In this document: positions 7,909 through 16,363 of the stretch, piece by piece
Numbering within the stretch: the first letter of the stretch is position 1
Layout of the letters: each line of letters opens with the position of its first letter
NCBI GenBank assembly: GCA_902795735.1
Contig: CADBMD010000070.1
Span: forward strand, 1 to 37,005
Length of the DNA: 37,005 nt
Source of the DNA: an uncultured Bacteroidia bacterium
GTDB lineage: Bacteria > Bacteroidota > Bacteroidia > Bacteroidales > UBA932
Reading direction: 5' to 3'
Notes under the pieces: model-generated
The model's input: the letters and a program-made list of their open reading frames with translations, nothing else
Databases searched by the model: none
What the model was told of the DNA's origin: nothing
Position numbers and translations under genes: made by a program

Positions 7909-10082
7909 ACAAGCTGATCATAAAGAAATCTGCCTGGGCAGGGATCCTCGTGATCCTTGTCGCAGCCATTACGCTTGAGGCGACCTCCCTGATCCAAACG
8001 TTGTCATCACAGAAAGAACTCCGTGAAGAGACCACCCTCAGGGCAATGGGCCAGCTGGACAACACCCGTCTCCAGATCAACAATGTGCTGGACCAGGCCG
8101 AGGCGGCTGTGCGTAACAAACTTTGGATAGCCCAATGGAGCATCCGCCATCCGGACAGCCTTAAGAATGTCACCCAGAGGATATTGCAGGACAATCCGGT
8201 AGTTGTCGGAACGACAGTGGCTTTCATGCCCGGCTATTTCGAGGACAGGCCGTTGCTGTCGCCATACTCTTACAGGGATAAGACGACAGGCGAGATCAAG
8301 TTCCGGTCTTTGGCCACCGAAGAATACGATTATCCTTCCAAGGAATGGTTCGTCAAGGCTTTAAATTCGGAATCCGGCTATTGGTCCGATCCTTATGTGG
8401 ATGAAGGAGGCGGGGAGATGCTGATGACGACATTCTCAATGCCAGTAAAGGACCCTAAGGGTGAGATAGCCGCGGTACTCACTGCCGACATTTCCCTTGA
8501 ATGGATGACCGACATGTTCGGGAATGTCGAAGGCTATTCCAGCGCATTCAGCGTCATTGCAAGCCGGACCGGAAAGATAATGGTCTGTCCAGTGAAGTCT
8601 TTCGTCATGAGCAAGTCCCTCCAGGATATAATAGCGACGACAGCGGAGTCTTCGGATATTGAAGATCTGGCGGAAGAGATGCTTTCAGGGCAGACTGGCA
8701 ACAGGACTGTTACTTACCATGGGGCGAAAGAATGCATCTACTACGCGCCTGTAGAACGTACAGGATGGTCGATGTCGATAGTGATTCCTGAAAAAGAGAT
8801 ATTCGGAGACCTTCGCAGGATGGACCGTCTGTTGAGGCTGCTCCATTTCATAGGTCTCTTGATGCTTGTGGTAATCTTCCGTACCGTGGCCCGGAACCAG
8901 CTGAAGTTCCAGGCAGTTGCCGAAAAGAAAGAGAAGATGGAGAATGACCTGAGGATTGCAAGCGGAATCCAGATGTCCATGATTCCGAAAGCATTACCCA
9001 CATTCCCCGATAAGCAGGACATCGACTTGGCGGCCACCATCGTTCCTGCAAGGGAAGTCGGCGGCGACCTTTACGACTTTTACATCAGGGATGAGAAGCT
9101 GGTTTTCTGCATCGGCGATGTTTCCGGCAAGGGAGTGCCTGCATCATTGGTCATGGCTGTCACAAGAAGCTTGTTCAGGACTGTTTCGGCCCATGAGGAC
9201 AGCCCTTCCAGGATTGTCTCTGCCATGAATGACAGCATGGCCGAAATGAACGACAATTCCATGTTCGTAACGTTCTTCTGCGGCATCCTTGACATGGACA
9301 CCGGACATCTTCGCTACTGCAATGCCGGACATAATGCTCCGTTGATCCTTACGGACAAGAAGGCAAGCCTGGATGTGGTCCCTAACCTGCCTCTGGGAAT
9401 CGTCCCCAAGATGGATTTTCAGGAGCAGGAAAGGTTCCTGCATTACGACGATGCCCTGTTCCTCTACACGGACGGTCTTACCGAAGCCGAGAACAAGTCT
9501 CATGAACTGTTCGGTGAGAAGAGGATGGCTTCCGTCCTGTCCACAAGGAGAAGTGCCCAGGAACAGCTGGAAGCCATGAAAAAGAATGTATCCGACTTTG
9601 TCGGAGACGCTCCCCAAAGCGACGACCTGACAATGCTTTTCATCCACTATGTCAATCCAGAGAGGGCGAAGGATTCTTTGAACCGTGTCGTCCTGAGGAA
9701 CGATATCTCCCAGATCAGTCTTCTTACGGATTTCATGGAGGGCCTCTCTGAGAGGGAAAACCTTGATCCTGGGTTGGCTTCAAGCATCAACCTTGCCCTG
9801 GAAGAGATAGTGACCAATGTCATCATGTATGCCTATCCTGAGGGAACGAAAGGCTTCTGTGATGTGGAAGTCAAGGTCCATGAAGATAGCATGGAGTTTG
9901 TGATCTCGGACACTGGAGCTCCTTTCGATCCGACCCTGGCCCCTGAAGTGGATGTCACCGCCGGCCTGGAGGACCGCAAGATAGGCGGACTGGGAATCCA
10001 TATGGTAAGGCACATAATGGATTCGATCTCGTACGAAAGACTGAAAGGCAAGAATGTCCTTACGTTAATAAAGAAACTATAA
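7905..10082 (+). CDS. Membrane sensor with dCache, PP2C (SpoIIE) phosphatase and HATPase (RsbW-like) domains
   Basis: The start at 7905 overlaps the kinase-like gene by four bases (ATGA) and opens a membrane anchor (ILVILVAAITLEA). An ATG 45 bases upstream would only add polar residues. The 725 residues divide into TM1 (about 12-30), an extracytoplasmic dCache-like sensor (about 40-305, with KEWFVKAL and GYWSDPYVDEGGG), TM2 (about 312-335), a short coiled linker, a SpoIIE/PP2C phosphatase (about 350-580, with GGDLYDF, GDVSGKGVPASL, the aromatic/Gly CNAGHNAP and SDDLTMLF), and a C-terminal GHKL ATPase (about 595-725, N-box LALEEIVTNVIMYAY, DTGAPFDP, GGLGIHMVRH). In partner-switch systems the PP2C dephosphorylates and the ATPase phosphorylates a STAS protein. 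Here both activities are in one chain and the STAS gene follows directly, four bases downstream. Confidence 0.9.
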   Translation: MNKLIIKKSAWAGILVILVAAITLEATSLIQTLSSQKELREETTLRAMGQLDNTRLQINNVLDQAEAAVRNKLWIAQWSIRHPDSLKNVTQRILQDNPVVVGTTVAFMPGYFEDRPLLSPYSYRDKTTGEIKFRSLATEEYDYPSKEWFVKALNSESGYWSDPYVDEGGGEMLMTTFSMPVKDPKGEIAAVLTADISLEWMTDMFGNVEGYSSAFSVIASRTGKIMVCPVKSFVMSKSLQDIIATTAESSDIEDLAEEMLSGQTGNRTVTYHGAKECIYYAPVERTGWSMSIVIPEKEIFGDLRRMDRLLRLLHFIGLLMLVVIFRTVARNQLKFQAVAEKKEKMENDLRIASGIQMSMIPKALPTFPDKQDIDLAATIVPAREVGGDLYDFYIRDEKLVFCIGDVSGKGVPASLVMAVTRSLFRTVSAHEDSPSRIVSAMNDSMAEMNDNSMFVTFFCGILDMDTGHLRYCNAGHNAPLILTDKKASLDVVPNLPLGIVPKMDFQEQERFLHYDDALFLYTDGLTEAENKSHELFGEKRMASVLSTRRSAQEQLEAMKKNVSDFVGDAPQSDDLTMLFIHYVNPERAKDSLNRVVLRNDISQISLLTDFMEGLSERENLDPGLASSINLALEEIVTNVIMYAYPEGTKGFCDVEVKVHEDSMEFVISDTGAPFDPTLAPEVDVTAGLEDRKIGGLGIHMVRHIMDSISYERLKGKNVLTLIKKL

Positions 10083-10086
10083 TACC

Positions 10087-10389
10087 ATGGAACTTAAGAT
10101 CAACAAGGTTGAAGACGTGACGACCATCCAGTTCTCCGGTCGTCTTGACACTCCCTCTTCTCAGGAGGCGATGGCTCAGATTGCTCCGATCCTGGACAAT
10201 GCAAGCGGGACCATAATCATCGATTGCGAAAATCTCACCTACATCTCCAGCTCCGGCCTCAGGATTTTCCTGTCATTGAGGAAGGCTGCTGTCATGAAGG
10301 GAGGGAAGGTCATTGTGCGTGGAATCAACAATGACATCCGCAACGTGTTCATGATGACTGGATTCCTGAACCTGTTCGACATTCAATGA
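10087..10389 (+). CDS. STAS-domain anti-sigma-factor antagonist
   Basis: This 100-residue single STAS domain is of the SpoIIAA/RsbV type. The phosphorylatable Ser lies in the conserved turn YISSSGLRIFLSLRKA, after the strand GTIIIDCENLT. Its ATG is four bases after the sensor phosphatase stop, and its last codons overlap the antiporter start as ATGA, so it is placed between its likely kinase/phosphatase and the antiporter. The usual role is to bind an RsbW-like ATPase or another partner when dephosphorylated. No sigma factor or separate RsbW gene lies in the window, so the output partner is unknown. Either the HATPase domain of the neighbour or a distant protein is possible. Confidence 0.9.
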   Translation: MELKINKVEDVTTIQFSGRLDTPSSQEAMAQIAPILDNASGTIIIDCENLTYISSSGLRIFLSLRKAAVMKGGKVIVRGINNDIRNVFMMTGFLNLFDIQ

Positions 10390-11885
10390 CGCCGCTCTCG
10401 ATTTTTTCAATCAACCTCCTGTCGGAGAACCTCCTTCTCCTGGTTTCAGTCCTTGTCTTCTGCGCCATCCTGGTCAGCAGGATAGGATCCAAGCTGGGAG
10501 TTCCGTCCCTGCTGCTTTTCCTGCTCATCGGAATGATAGCAGGAGCTGATGGCATCGGCCTGGAATTCGAAGAATATGATCTGGCAGAGTCGATAGGCCA
10601 TTTCGCGATGACCATAATCCTGTTCACGGGAGGCCTTGAGACGTCCATGAACGACATAAAGCCGGTAATAAGGCATGGAGTCATCCTTTCAACCCTTGGA
10701 GTCCTTCTGACCGCCCTGCTCACAGGATTGTTCATCTATTTCGCTACGGGCAGCATGATCGGAGGCATCGGCTCTTCCTTCATCGGATGTTTCCTGCTTG
10801 CTTCAATAATGGGCTCCACCGATTCTGCTTCCGTCTTTTCCATCCTGAGGGGAAAGAAGGTGCACCTGCGTGAGAATCTCGGCCCCATGCTGGAACTTGA
10901 GTCAGGCAGCAACGACCCGATGGCTTACGTCCTTACCATCATCCTTGTAGATGTCCTGACAGGTATCCACGGCTCCATGACGGTCATGGGTACTTTCTGG
11001 TTCGCCCTCGGTACGCTGGCATTGCAGATTGTCGTGGGATTCGTGGCCGGTGTAGCCATTGGATTCGGGGCCAGGTGGCTTTTGGAGAAAGTGAAGCTGC
11101 CTACCACATCTCTCTATTCGATACTCATCCTGAGCATAGGTTTCTTTGCGAACGGTTTTTCTTCGATAATCGGCGGCAACGGGCTCCTGTCCTTGTATGT
11201 GGCGGCCATGATCATCGGTAATTATACCGAATTGCCCCAGAAGCGGGATATCCAGAAATTCATGGACGGCATGACCTGGCTTATGCAGCTGCTGATGTTC
11301 TTGATGCTGGGTCTCCTGGCCAGGCCTTCGCACATGCTCTCTGTCGCAGGTCCTGCGATCCTCATTGGATTGTTCATGATATTCATTGCTCGTCCGGTCA
11401 GTGTCTTCCTGTGCCTGCTTCCTTTCAAGAACGTGTCGTTCAAGGCGAAGACTTTCGTTTCTTGGGTAGGCTTGAAAGGAGCCGGTCCGATCTTGTTTGC
11501 CCTTTATCCGGTCGTAGCCGGTCTGGACGGCTCTTCCGTGATATTCAATATAGTGTTCTTCATCACTTTGCTTTCCCTCCTCTTCCAGGGCATGACCCTG
11601 CCGCCCCTTGCCAAGGCTTTGGACCTTAGCTACGATGAGGATCCCAAGGTGGAGACTTTCGGGATGGAGATTCCGGAGGAGATGGGAATGCTCCGAGACC
11701 ATCTGGTTACGGAAGAAGACCTGCAAGGTGGATCCACTCTCCGCGACATGAACCTTCCTCATGGGATAAGGGTCATGATGGTGCGCAGGGAAAAGCATTT
11801 CCTCGTTCCTCACGGGAGCATGGAACTGCATCCCGGGGACTGTCTGGTGATAATTATGGGAGAGTCGGACGACGACCTTGCATGA
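10386..11885 (+). CDS. Cation (K+/Na+):proton antiporter, CPA1 NhaP2/CvrA-like, with C-terminal RCK_C domain
   Basis: The protein has 499 residues. About twelve or thirteen hydrophobic segments fill residues 10 to 395, beginning with ENLLLLVSVLVFCAIL and the GVPSLLLFLLIGMIAG segment. The ion-binding region shows STDSASVF followed by LESGSNDPMAY, as in CPA1 exchangers. After the membrane part there is a hydrophilic tail with DLQGGSTLRDMNLPHGIRVMMVRR and HPGDCLVIIMG, a TrkA-C (RCK_C) regulatory domain that in related proteins binds ligands such as nucleotides or c-di-AMP. NhaP2 of gamma-proteobacteria is about 70 residues longer. The start overlaps the STAS gene by four bases, arguing for translational coupling. 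Probable role: potassium or sodium efflux in exchange for protons. Ion preference is not readable from the sequence. Confidence 0.88.
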   Translation: MTPLSIFSINLLSENLLLLVSVLVFCAILVSRIGSKLGVPSLLLFLLIGMIAGADGIGLEFEEYDLAESIGHFAMTIILFTGGLETSMNDIKPVIRHGVILSTLGVLLTALLTGLFIYFATGSMIGGIGSSFIGCFLLASIMGSTDSASVFSILRGKKVHLRENLGPMLELESGSNDPMAYVLTIILVDVLTGIHGSMTVMGTFWFALGTLALQIVVGFVAGVAIGFGARWLLEKVKLPTTSLYSILILSIGFFANGFSSIIGGNGLLSLYVAAMIIGNYTELPQKRDIQKFMDGMTWLMQLLMFLMLGLLARPSHMLSVAGPAILIGLFMIFIARPVSVFLCLLPFKNVSFKAKTFVSWVGLKGAGPILFALYPVVAGLDGSSVIFNIVFFITLLSLLFQGMTLPPLAKALDLSYDEDPKVETFGMEIPEEMGMLRDHLVTEEDLQGGSTLRDMNLPHGIRVMMVRREKHFLVPHGSMELHPGDCLVIIMGESDDDLA

Positions 11886-11914
11886 CAGCCTGGCTGGCTG
11901 GAACCGGCTGGGTA

Positions 11915-11956
11915 GAAAAAAATGTGGCCGCCTTTACGGATAACCGCGGCGACCAC
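11915..11956 (-). terminator. Intrinsic terminator of the isochorismatase-like gene
   Basis: Read on the minus strand, GTGGTCGCC (11956-11948) pairs with GGCGGCCAC (11932-11924) through nine base pairs including one T-G wobble. The loop is 15 bases, and a run of seven T follows (11922-11916). It lies in the 103-bp gap between the convergent antiporter and hydrolase genes. In the plus direction the same hairpin is followed by a weaker T-rich stretch and might act partly on the antiporter transcript. Confidence 0.7.
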
Positions 11957-11988
11957 TTCTATGTTTAATCTTTTCCAAGAAGTTTGGA

Positions 11989-12540
11989 CTACATAGCTGC
12001 TATCAGTTCATCATTGGAGTAAGCGTCGGCTCCGTAGCAGGTCTTCAGGTAAGCCAGGCCGTTGAGGTAGTCTTCCTCGGTGAAGGAGTCGGTAGCTTCT
12101 TTTGCCACCACCACATCGTAACCGAGGCAGAAAGCATCGGCGGAAGTGTGCCTTACGCACATATGGGCGTGAAGTCCGGTCATGATGACGGTCTTTACGC
12201 CAAGCTCCTTGAGGAGGATGTCGAGGTCAGTCTGGAAGAAACCGCTGTAGCGGCGTTTCGGAACCACGAAGTCCTTGTCGCAGAGTTCCAGTTCAGGGAT
12301 GACCTCAGCACCGGGAGTTCCGACGATGGCATGGTCTCCCCAGATCTTGAGTTCACGGTCGATTCCGGGCAGGTGGGCGTCATTGCAGAAAATCACGGGG
12401 ACACCTTTCTCACGGGCAGCCTTAAGGAGGCGTGCCGTTGCAGGGACTATGGCCTTTCCACGGTCGCATGCGAGCGAGCCGGTCACGAAGTCATTGAGCA
12501 TGTCAACGACCAGGATTGCAGGATGATTAAGTTTTTCCAT
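11989..12540 (-). CDS. Isochorismatase-family cysteine hydrolase
   Basis: The protein has 183 residues with the Asp/Lys/Cys triad arrangement of the family: ILVVDMLNDFV near the N-terminus (catalytic Asp in VVDML), Lys in FVVPKRRYSGF, and Cys in MTGLHAHMCVRHTSADA. The last segment replaces the usual VxGxxTxxCV with LHAHMCV. Relatives hydrolyse isochorismate, nicotinamide, ureidoacrylate or other amides. Substrate cannot be assigned from motifs. It has its own terminator and lies 71 bases downstream of the GH51 gene, so it may be the last gene of that operon or separately transcribed. No signal peptide is seen, so it is cytoplasmic. Confidence 0.85.
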   Translation of the reverse strand: MEKLNHPAILVVDMLNDFVTGSLACDRGKAIVPATARLLKAAREKGVPVIFCNDAHLPGIDRELKIWGDHAIVGTPGAEVIPELELCDKDFVVPKRRYSGFFQTDLDILLKELGVKTVIMTGLHAHMCVRHTSADAFCLGYDVVVAKEATDSFTEEDYLNGLAYLKTCYGADAYSNDELIAAM

Positions 12541-12611
12541 CTTAAAAACAACGTGTTAAATATCGGCCCCGAATCCGGGAGCAATCCTAACGAACCAATA
12601 TCCGTGCCAGA

Positions 12612-15014
12612 TTATTTCCTTACTTCGAGAATTGTGTAAGAATATGGTTTTGCTACCGCTTCGTCCAAAGTCCTGAGCTGTCTTTCAACCGGTGCGATCT
12701 TCCGTGGCTGGAAAGGAGAGTTCACATCCTTCAATCCTCCGCTCAGGGAGATTTCCTTGATTTGGGATGGTGAGCCGAAGCCTTTGACTTCCACGTTGAA
12801 CGGCACGCTCTTGTCGGAAAGGTTGACAATGTGGAGGACCACATAGCTGCCATCCTCACTGACCGTACCTGTGACATCCAGCCCTCCTTCGACTGCTGTC
12901 TGTACCAGGTTGTCCTGATGGTGGGTTGCCGCCATCTGCTGGGCGTGGAACGGAGGCATGCCCCAGACCTGGGTAGGAGTGAAGAACACCTGGCCCTGGT
13001 TCCATGCATTGTCGTTCTGGAGATACGGTTCGAGAGCATTGGCGGCGCTGGAAGTCAGCACCCAGTCCCCATGGCGACGTACGGCGTTTTGGTTTATGAC
13101 ATGTCCCAGCATCCTTTCCACGTTGTGAGTTGCTCCGTTTTCCTCGAAGATGGCGATGCGCATCCTGGTGTCCGGATTCCATTCAAGGAACCAGGCCTTC
13201 ATCTGGTCCAGGGTAGGATCGACTCTCAGGGCGGCGGCGAAGGAATCCGTGGTCGTGTGGAGGTCCCACCAGGCGGCCTTCCCGTCTACCCCCTTGAAGA
13301 CCATTTCCATCAGGGGCTTGAGGTCCGGCCTCCACCAAGCGGAGCAGACCAGTTCAAGGGAAGGATCAACCTTGAGCATGGCATCGGCCAGGAGGTTGAA
13401 GCGGTCTATGTAGTGCTGGTAGTTCTCCTTTATCGTCCAGAAGATGCATTCTTCATTTCCAAGTTCGATGTACTTGACTCCGTAGGGTTCCGGATGTCCG
13501 TCGGCCACCCTCTGGCGTCCTCCCTCAGTCTCGGCAGAACCGTTGAGGTACTCTACCATGTAGGCCATGGTCTCAGGATCTTCCTCCATGTTCACTGCGA
13601 AGGAAGGAGTGAAGCCGCAAGCCTCGGCAAGCTGGACGAATTCCACTATCCCGAAACCGTTCGTGGCAAAATGGTACCACTGTCCCCGGTAAGGCTGGCG
13701 AAGATGCCTGGGGCCGGTCATCTGCTTGAAGGAATATTCCTTGGCGTTGGTCATGGATCCTCCGTAGCGGAGGAAGGTCAGGCCTTCGTCGATGAGCCCC
13801 TGGGCTATGTCGGCCCTGAAAGGCAGGTCCTTGAACAGGTCGCTGCCGGTGCCCATCATCGTAACCTGGTCCAGGAAGATCTTGCCCTTCCCTTCGATGA
13901 ACAGGACAAAGCGCGCCTTCGGGTCTGCTCCGGATGACTTCAGGGTGAAGGAATACCGCTTCCAGTCACCGGAAACGGCTCCTATGCGTGCCTTGGCATA
14001 TTCCTTGACCCCATCCTCGTCCTGGAGGGCTACCCACACCTTGGCGGCATTTCCCTTGGCATAGAAATCGCCTTTGAACACCTGTCCTTTCTTGATCCCT
14101 ATTCCCCAATGGTTGAGGCTCATGTTGGCCACGCCGACCCGGCCGTTGCCCCGGGATTCAATCATCTGGCACTGGCCCCCGTTGTAGGGCGCTTCACGGT
14201 CGAGGGCGAATGAATATTCCTTAGTTCCGCTCACGTAGGGGCTCCACATAGAACTGACCTGCTCTTCGGCCTCGAGGTTGAGGGCGATGTCCCTGTCCCC
14301 GTTGGCATCTTCCAGATGGAGACGCCTGAATGATGCATCTGCATTCCTGGTCCGCAGGCCGATCTGTCCTTTGGTGAAAGGACTGTCCTTGTCCGTCGCT
14401 ACGAAGATCAGCTCTCCGTCCATGAACACCTCGAACCTGGCCTCCTTGAAGGCTATTTCCAGCCTGTGCCAGTCCCAAGGGTCGAACCGGAGGTTCACGC
14501 CGCCGATTTCCCTGCGGTAGCCTTCTACCTTCCAAAGGGAGAAGCGGTTGCCTACGGCGGAGATCCCGAATTCGTAGGCTGTGATGTTTTCCGGACCTTC
14601 CTTGGCATTGCTGGCATGGAGGAAGAGGCCTGCGGTTCCTGGGCGGATGCTTTCGAAGCGGATATCCACTCCGACCCTTCCCGTTCCGGTCTCAGGGACA
14701 TCCATCATGAGTTTCGCCGCATCATTGTTGACTGTCGGATACACCCTTCCGTCAACTCCGTGCCACATCGAGTCGAACCTGGTGAAACCGGTCACGCGGA
14801 TAACCTTCGGGCCTTCCTCGAAGCTTTCCCCGAAGATCCTCTGGTTGTAGATTCCTCCGTAGACTTCATGGTTCACGTCTTCCATGCCTGAACCATAGAG
14901 GAGGGGACTGACATGGTTGATTACCTTTCCGGGGTCTACTGTGATCCTGTCCTGAGCCGACAATCCTCCACAGAGGATTCCGAAGGCTATAAAGAGGGTA
15001 GCTATCCTTTTCAT
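12612..15014 (-). CDS. Secreted GH51 alpha-L-arabinofuranosidase with inserted LamG-like and CBM-like modules
   Basis: The protein has 800 residues with a signal peptide (MKRIATLFIAFGILCGGLSAQ). The N-terminus ISPLLYG-like segment (VSPLLYGSGMEDVNHEVYGG) is the opening of GH51 enzymes. Residues of about 100-235 look like a concanavalin/LamG fold and about 245-390 like a CBM4_9 module. The TIM barrel follows from about 395. The acid/base is the Glu in KYIELGNEE (about residue 521), and the nucleophile is probably one of the Glu in IAIFEENG (624/625). A C-terminal alpha-L-arabinofuranosidase beta domain ends the chain. It should release L-arabinofuranose outside the cytoplasm from arabinan, arabinoxylan or similar side chains. 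Its ATG is seven bases after the sugar transporter stop, putting it in one operon with that transporter and the glycyl radical enzyme. Confidence 0.88.
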   Translation of the reverse strand: MKRIATLFIAFGILCGGLSAQDRITVDPGKVINHVSPLLYGSGMEDVNHEVYGGIYNQRIFGESFEEGPKVIRVTGFTRFDSMWHGVDGRVYPTVNNDAAKLMMDVPETGTGRVGVDIRFESIRPGTAGLFLHASNAKEGPENITAYEFGISAVGNRFSLWKVEGYRREIGGVNLRFDPWDWHRLEIAFKEARFEVFMDGELIFVATDKDSPFTKGQIGLRTRNADASFRRLHLEDANGDRDIALNLEAEEQVSSMWSPYVSGTKEYSFALDREAPYNGGQCQMIESRGNGRVGVANMSLNHWGIGIKKGQVFKGDFYAKGNAAKVWVALQDEDGVKEYAKARIGAVSGDWKRYSFTLKSSGADPKARFVLFIEGKGKIFLDQVTMMGTGSDLFKDLPFRADIAQGLIDEGLTFLRYGGSMTNAKEYSFKQMTGPRHLRQPYRGQWYHFATNGFGIVEFVQLAEACGFTPSFAVNMEEDPETMAYMVEYLNGSAETEGGRQRVADGHPEPYGVKYIELGNEECIFWTIKENYQHYIDRFNLLADAMLKVDPSLELVCSAWWRPDLKPLMEMVFKGVDGKAAWWDLHTTTDSFAAALRVDPTLDQMKAWFLEWNPDTRMRIAIFEENGATHNVERMLGHVINQNAVRRHGDWVLTSSAANALEPYLQNDNAWNQGQVFFTPTQVWGMPPFHAQQMAATHHQDNLVQTAVEGGLDVTGTVSEDGSYVVLHIVNLSDKSVPFNVEVKGFGSPSQIKEISLSGGLKDVNSPFQPRKIAPVERQLRTLDEAVAKPYSYTILEVRK

Positions 15015-15021
15015 CTTCAGT

Positions 15022-16344
15022 CTATTTTGATGTCAGTTCCTTCTGTATCTGCTCAAGAGATTTCCCCTTTGTCTCGGGAATCTTGATGGCGAAGACGAGG
15101 CTTCCCAGGGCTATCAGGGCGAAGAACCCGAAGATGAAGGCTTCCCTTCCATCCTTGAAGAGGACAGGGAAGAACCAGGTCAGCAAGGCGGACCAGACCC
15201 AGTGGGTCATGCTGCCGAACATCTGGCCTTTTGCCCGGACGGTGTTGGGAAACACCTCGGAGATGACTACCCAGATCGTGGCTCCGAGCGACAGGGCGAA
15301 GAATGCTATGTAGCCCATCAGGCAGATGAGCATGTAGTAGCCGTGGATAAGGTTCATCTTGAATCCGACCGACACCATGGAAAGGGCTATGAACATGCCC
15401 ACCGCACCGAAGAGGAGGAGCTGCTTGCGGCCGACCTTGTCGATCAGCGACATGCCCAGCATGGTGAAGACGAGGTTGGTCAGTCCGATGATTATCGAGT
15501 GGACCATTGCTCCTTCAGCAAAGACTCCGGATTGTTCGAAGATCCTTGGAGCATAATAGAGGATGGCGTTGATGCCGGTCAGCTGGTTGAATGTGGCAAT
15601 CAGGAATGCGATCAGCACAGGCAGGGCATATTTCTTCTGGAACAGCCTGTCTCCTGCATCTGCGGTCGCCCTGAGGGATTCTTCGATTTCCCTGATCTCT
15701 CTATCCACGTCGGGTTCGCCGATCATCTGCAGAACGCTCCTTCCTTCCGAGGGACGTCCTTGCTTGACCAGCCAGCGCGGGCTCTCAGGTACGGTGAACA
15801 GCAGGAGGGCGAAGGCCAGGGCCGGGAAGGCCTCGATCCCTATCATCCATTGCCAGTCGTGAGGCACTCCCTTGACAAGGAAATTGGAGATGTATGCCAG
15901 GACTATGCCCAGGACGATGTTGAACTGGAAGAATGCCACGAAACGGCCTCGCCAGTCGGACGGTGAAATCTCAGCTATGTACATCGGACCGACCACCGAG
16001 GAGGCTCCCACGGCCAGGCCGCCTATGAACCTGAAGAACATGAAGGAGTACCAGTTGACGATGACAGCGCTGCCGACCGCCGAGATCAGGTAGAGCCAGG
16101 CGATGACGATCAGCAGTTTCTTCCTGCCGTATTTCTCGGACGGACGGTCGCAGATGAAGGCGCCGATGATGGTCCCGATGAGGGCCGTCGCTATGGTGAA
16201 GCCATGTGCGAAACTGGAAAGACCGTAGATTTTCTGGATGGCCTGTTCGGCCCCTGAGATGACCGCCGTGTCGAACCCGAAGAGCAGTCCTCCAAGGGAA
16301 GCGACGAAGGCGATGTAGAACATTTTTCCTCTGACTTTAGCCAT
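15022..16344 (-). CDS. MFS sugar/proton symporter (sugar porter family)
   Basis: The ATG at 16344 begins MAKVRGKMFYIAFVASLGGLLFGFDTAVISG, the standard start of XylE-like sugar porters. An ATG at 16416 in the same frame would overlap the glycyl radical enzyme gene and add a polar, low-complexity tail. The 440 residues show twelve hydrophobic segments and the family signatures DRPSEKYGRKK between TM2 and TM3, PESPRWLVKQGR after TM6 and PETKGKSLEQIQ at the C-terminus. QLTGINAILYYAP in TM7 is the sugar-binding helix motif. It should import a pentose or hexose with protons across the inner membrane. It is 19 bases downstream of the glycyl radical enzyme and 7 bases upstream of GH51, so L-arabinose or a close relative is the likely cargo (inference). 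Confidence 0.9.
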   Translation of the reverse strand: MAKVRGKMFYIAFVASLGGLLFGFDTAVISGAEQAIQKIYGLSSFAHGFTIATALIGTIIGAFICDRPSEKYGRKKLLIVIAWLYLISAVGSAVIVNWYSFMFFRFIGGLAVGASSVVGPMYIAEISPSDWRGRFVAFFQFNIVLGIVLAYISNFLVKGVPHDWQWMIGIEAFPALAFALLLFTVPESPRWLVKQGRPSEGRSVLQMIGEPDVDREIREIEESLRATADAGDRLFQKKYALPVLIAFLIATFNQLTGINAILYYAPRIFEQSGVFAEGAMVHSIIIGLTNLVFTMLGMSLIDKVGRKQLLLFGAVGMFIALSMVSVGFKMNLIHGYYMLICLMGYIAFFALSLGATIWVVISEVFPNTVRAKGQMFGSMTHWVWSALLTWFFPVLFKDGREAFIFGFFALIALGSLVFAIKIPETKGKSLEQIQKELTSK

Positions 16345-16363
16345 ATTCAATAAAATACTTTGG

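Noticed and set aside
10902..11831. 309-codon open frame on the minus strand inside the antiporter gene
   Set aside because: It lies wholly opposite a convincing membrane-protein gene, has no recognisable motif, and its Gln/His/Arg-rich composition is that of an antisense shadow.
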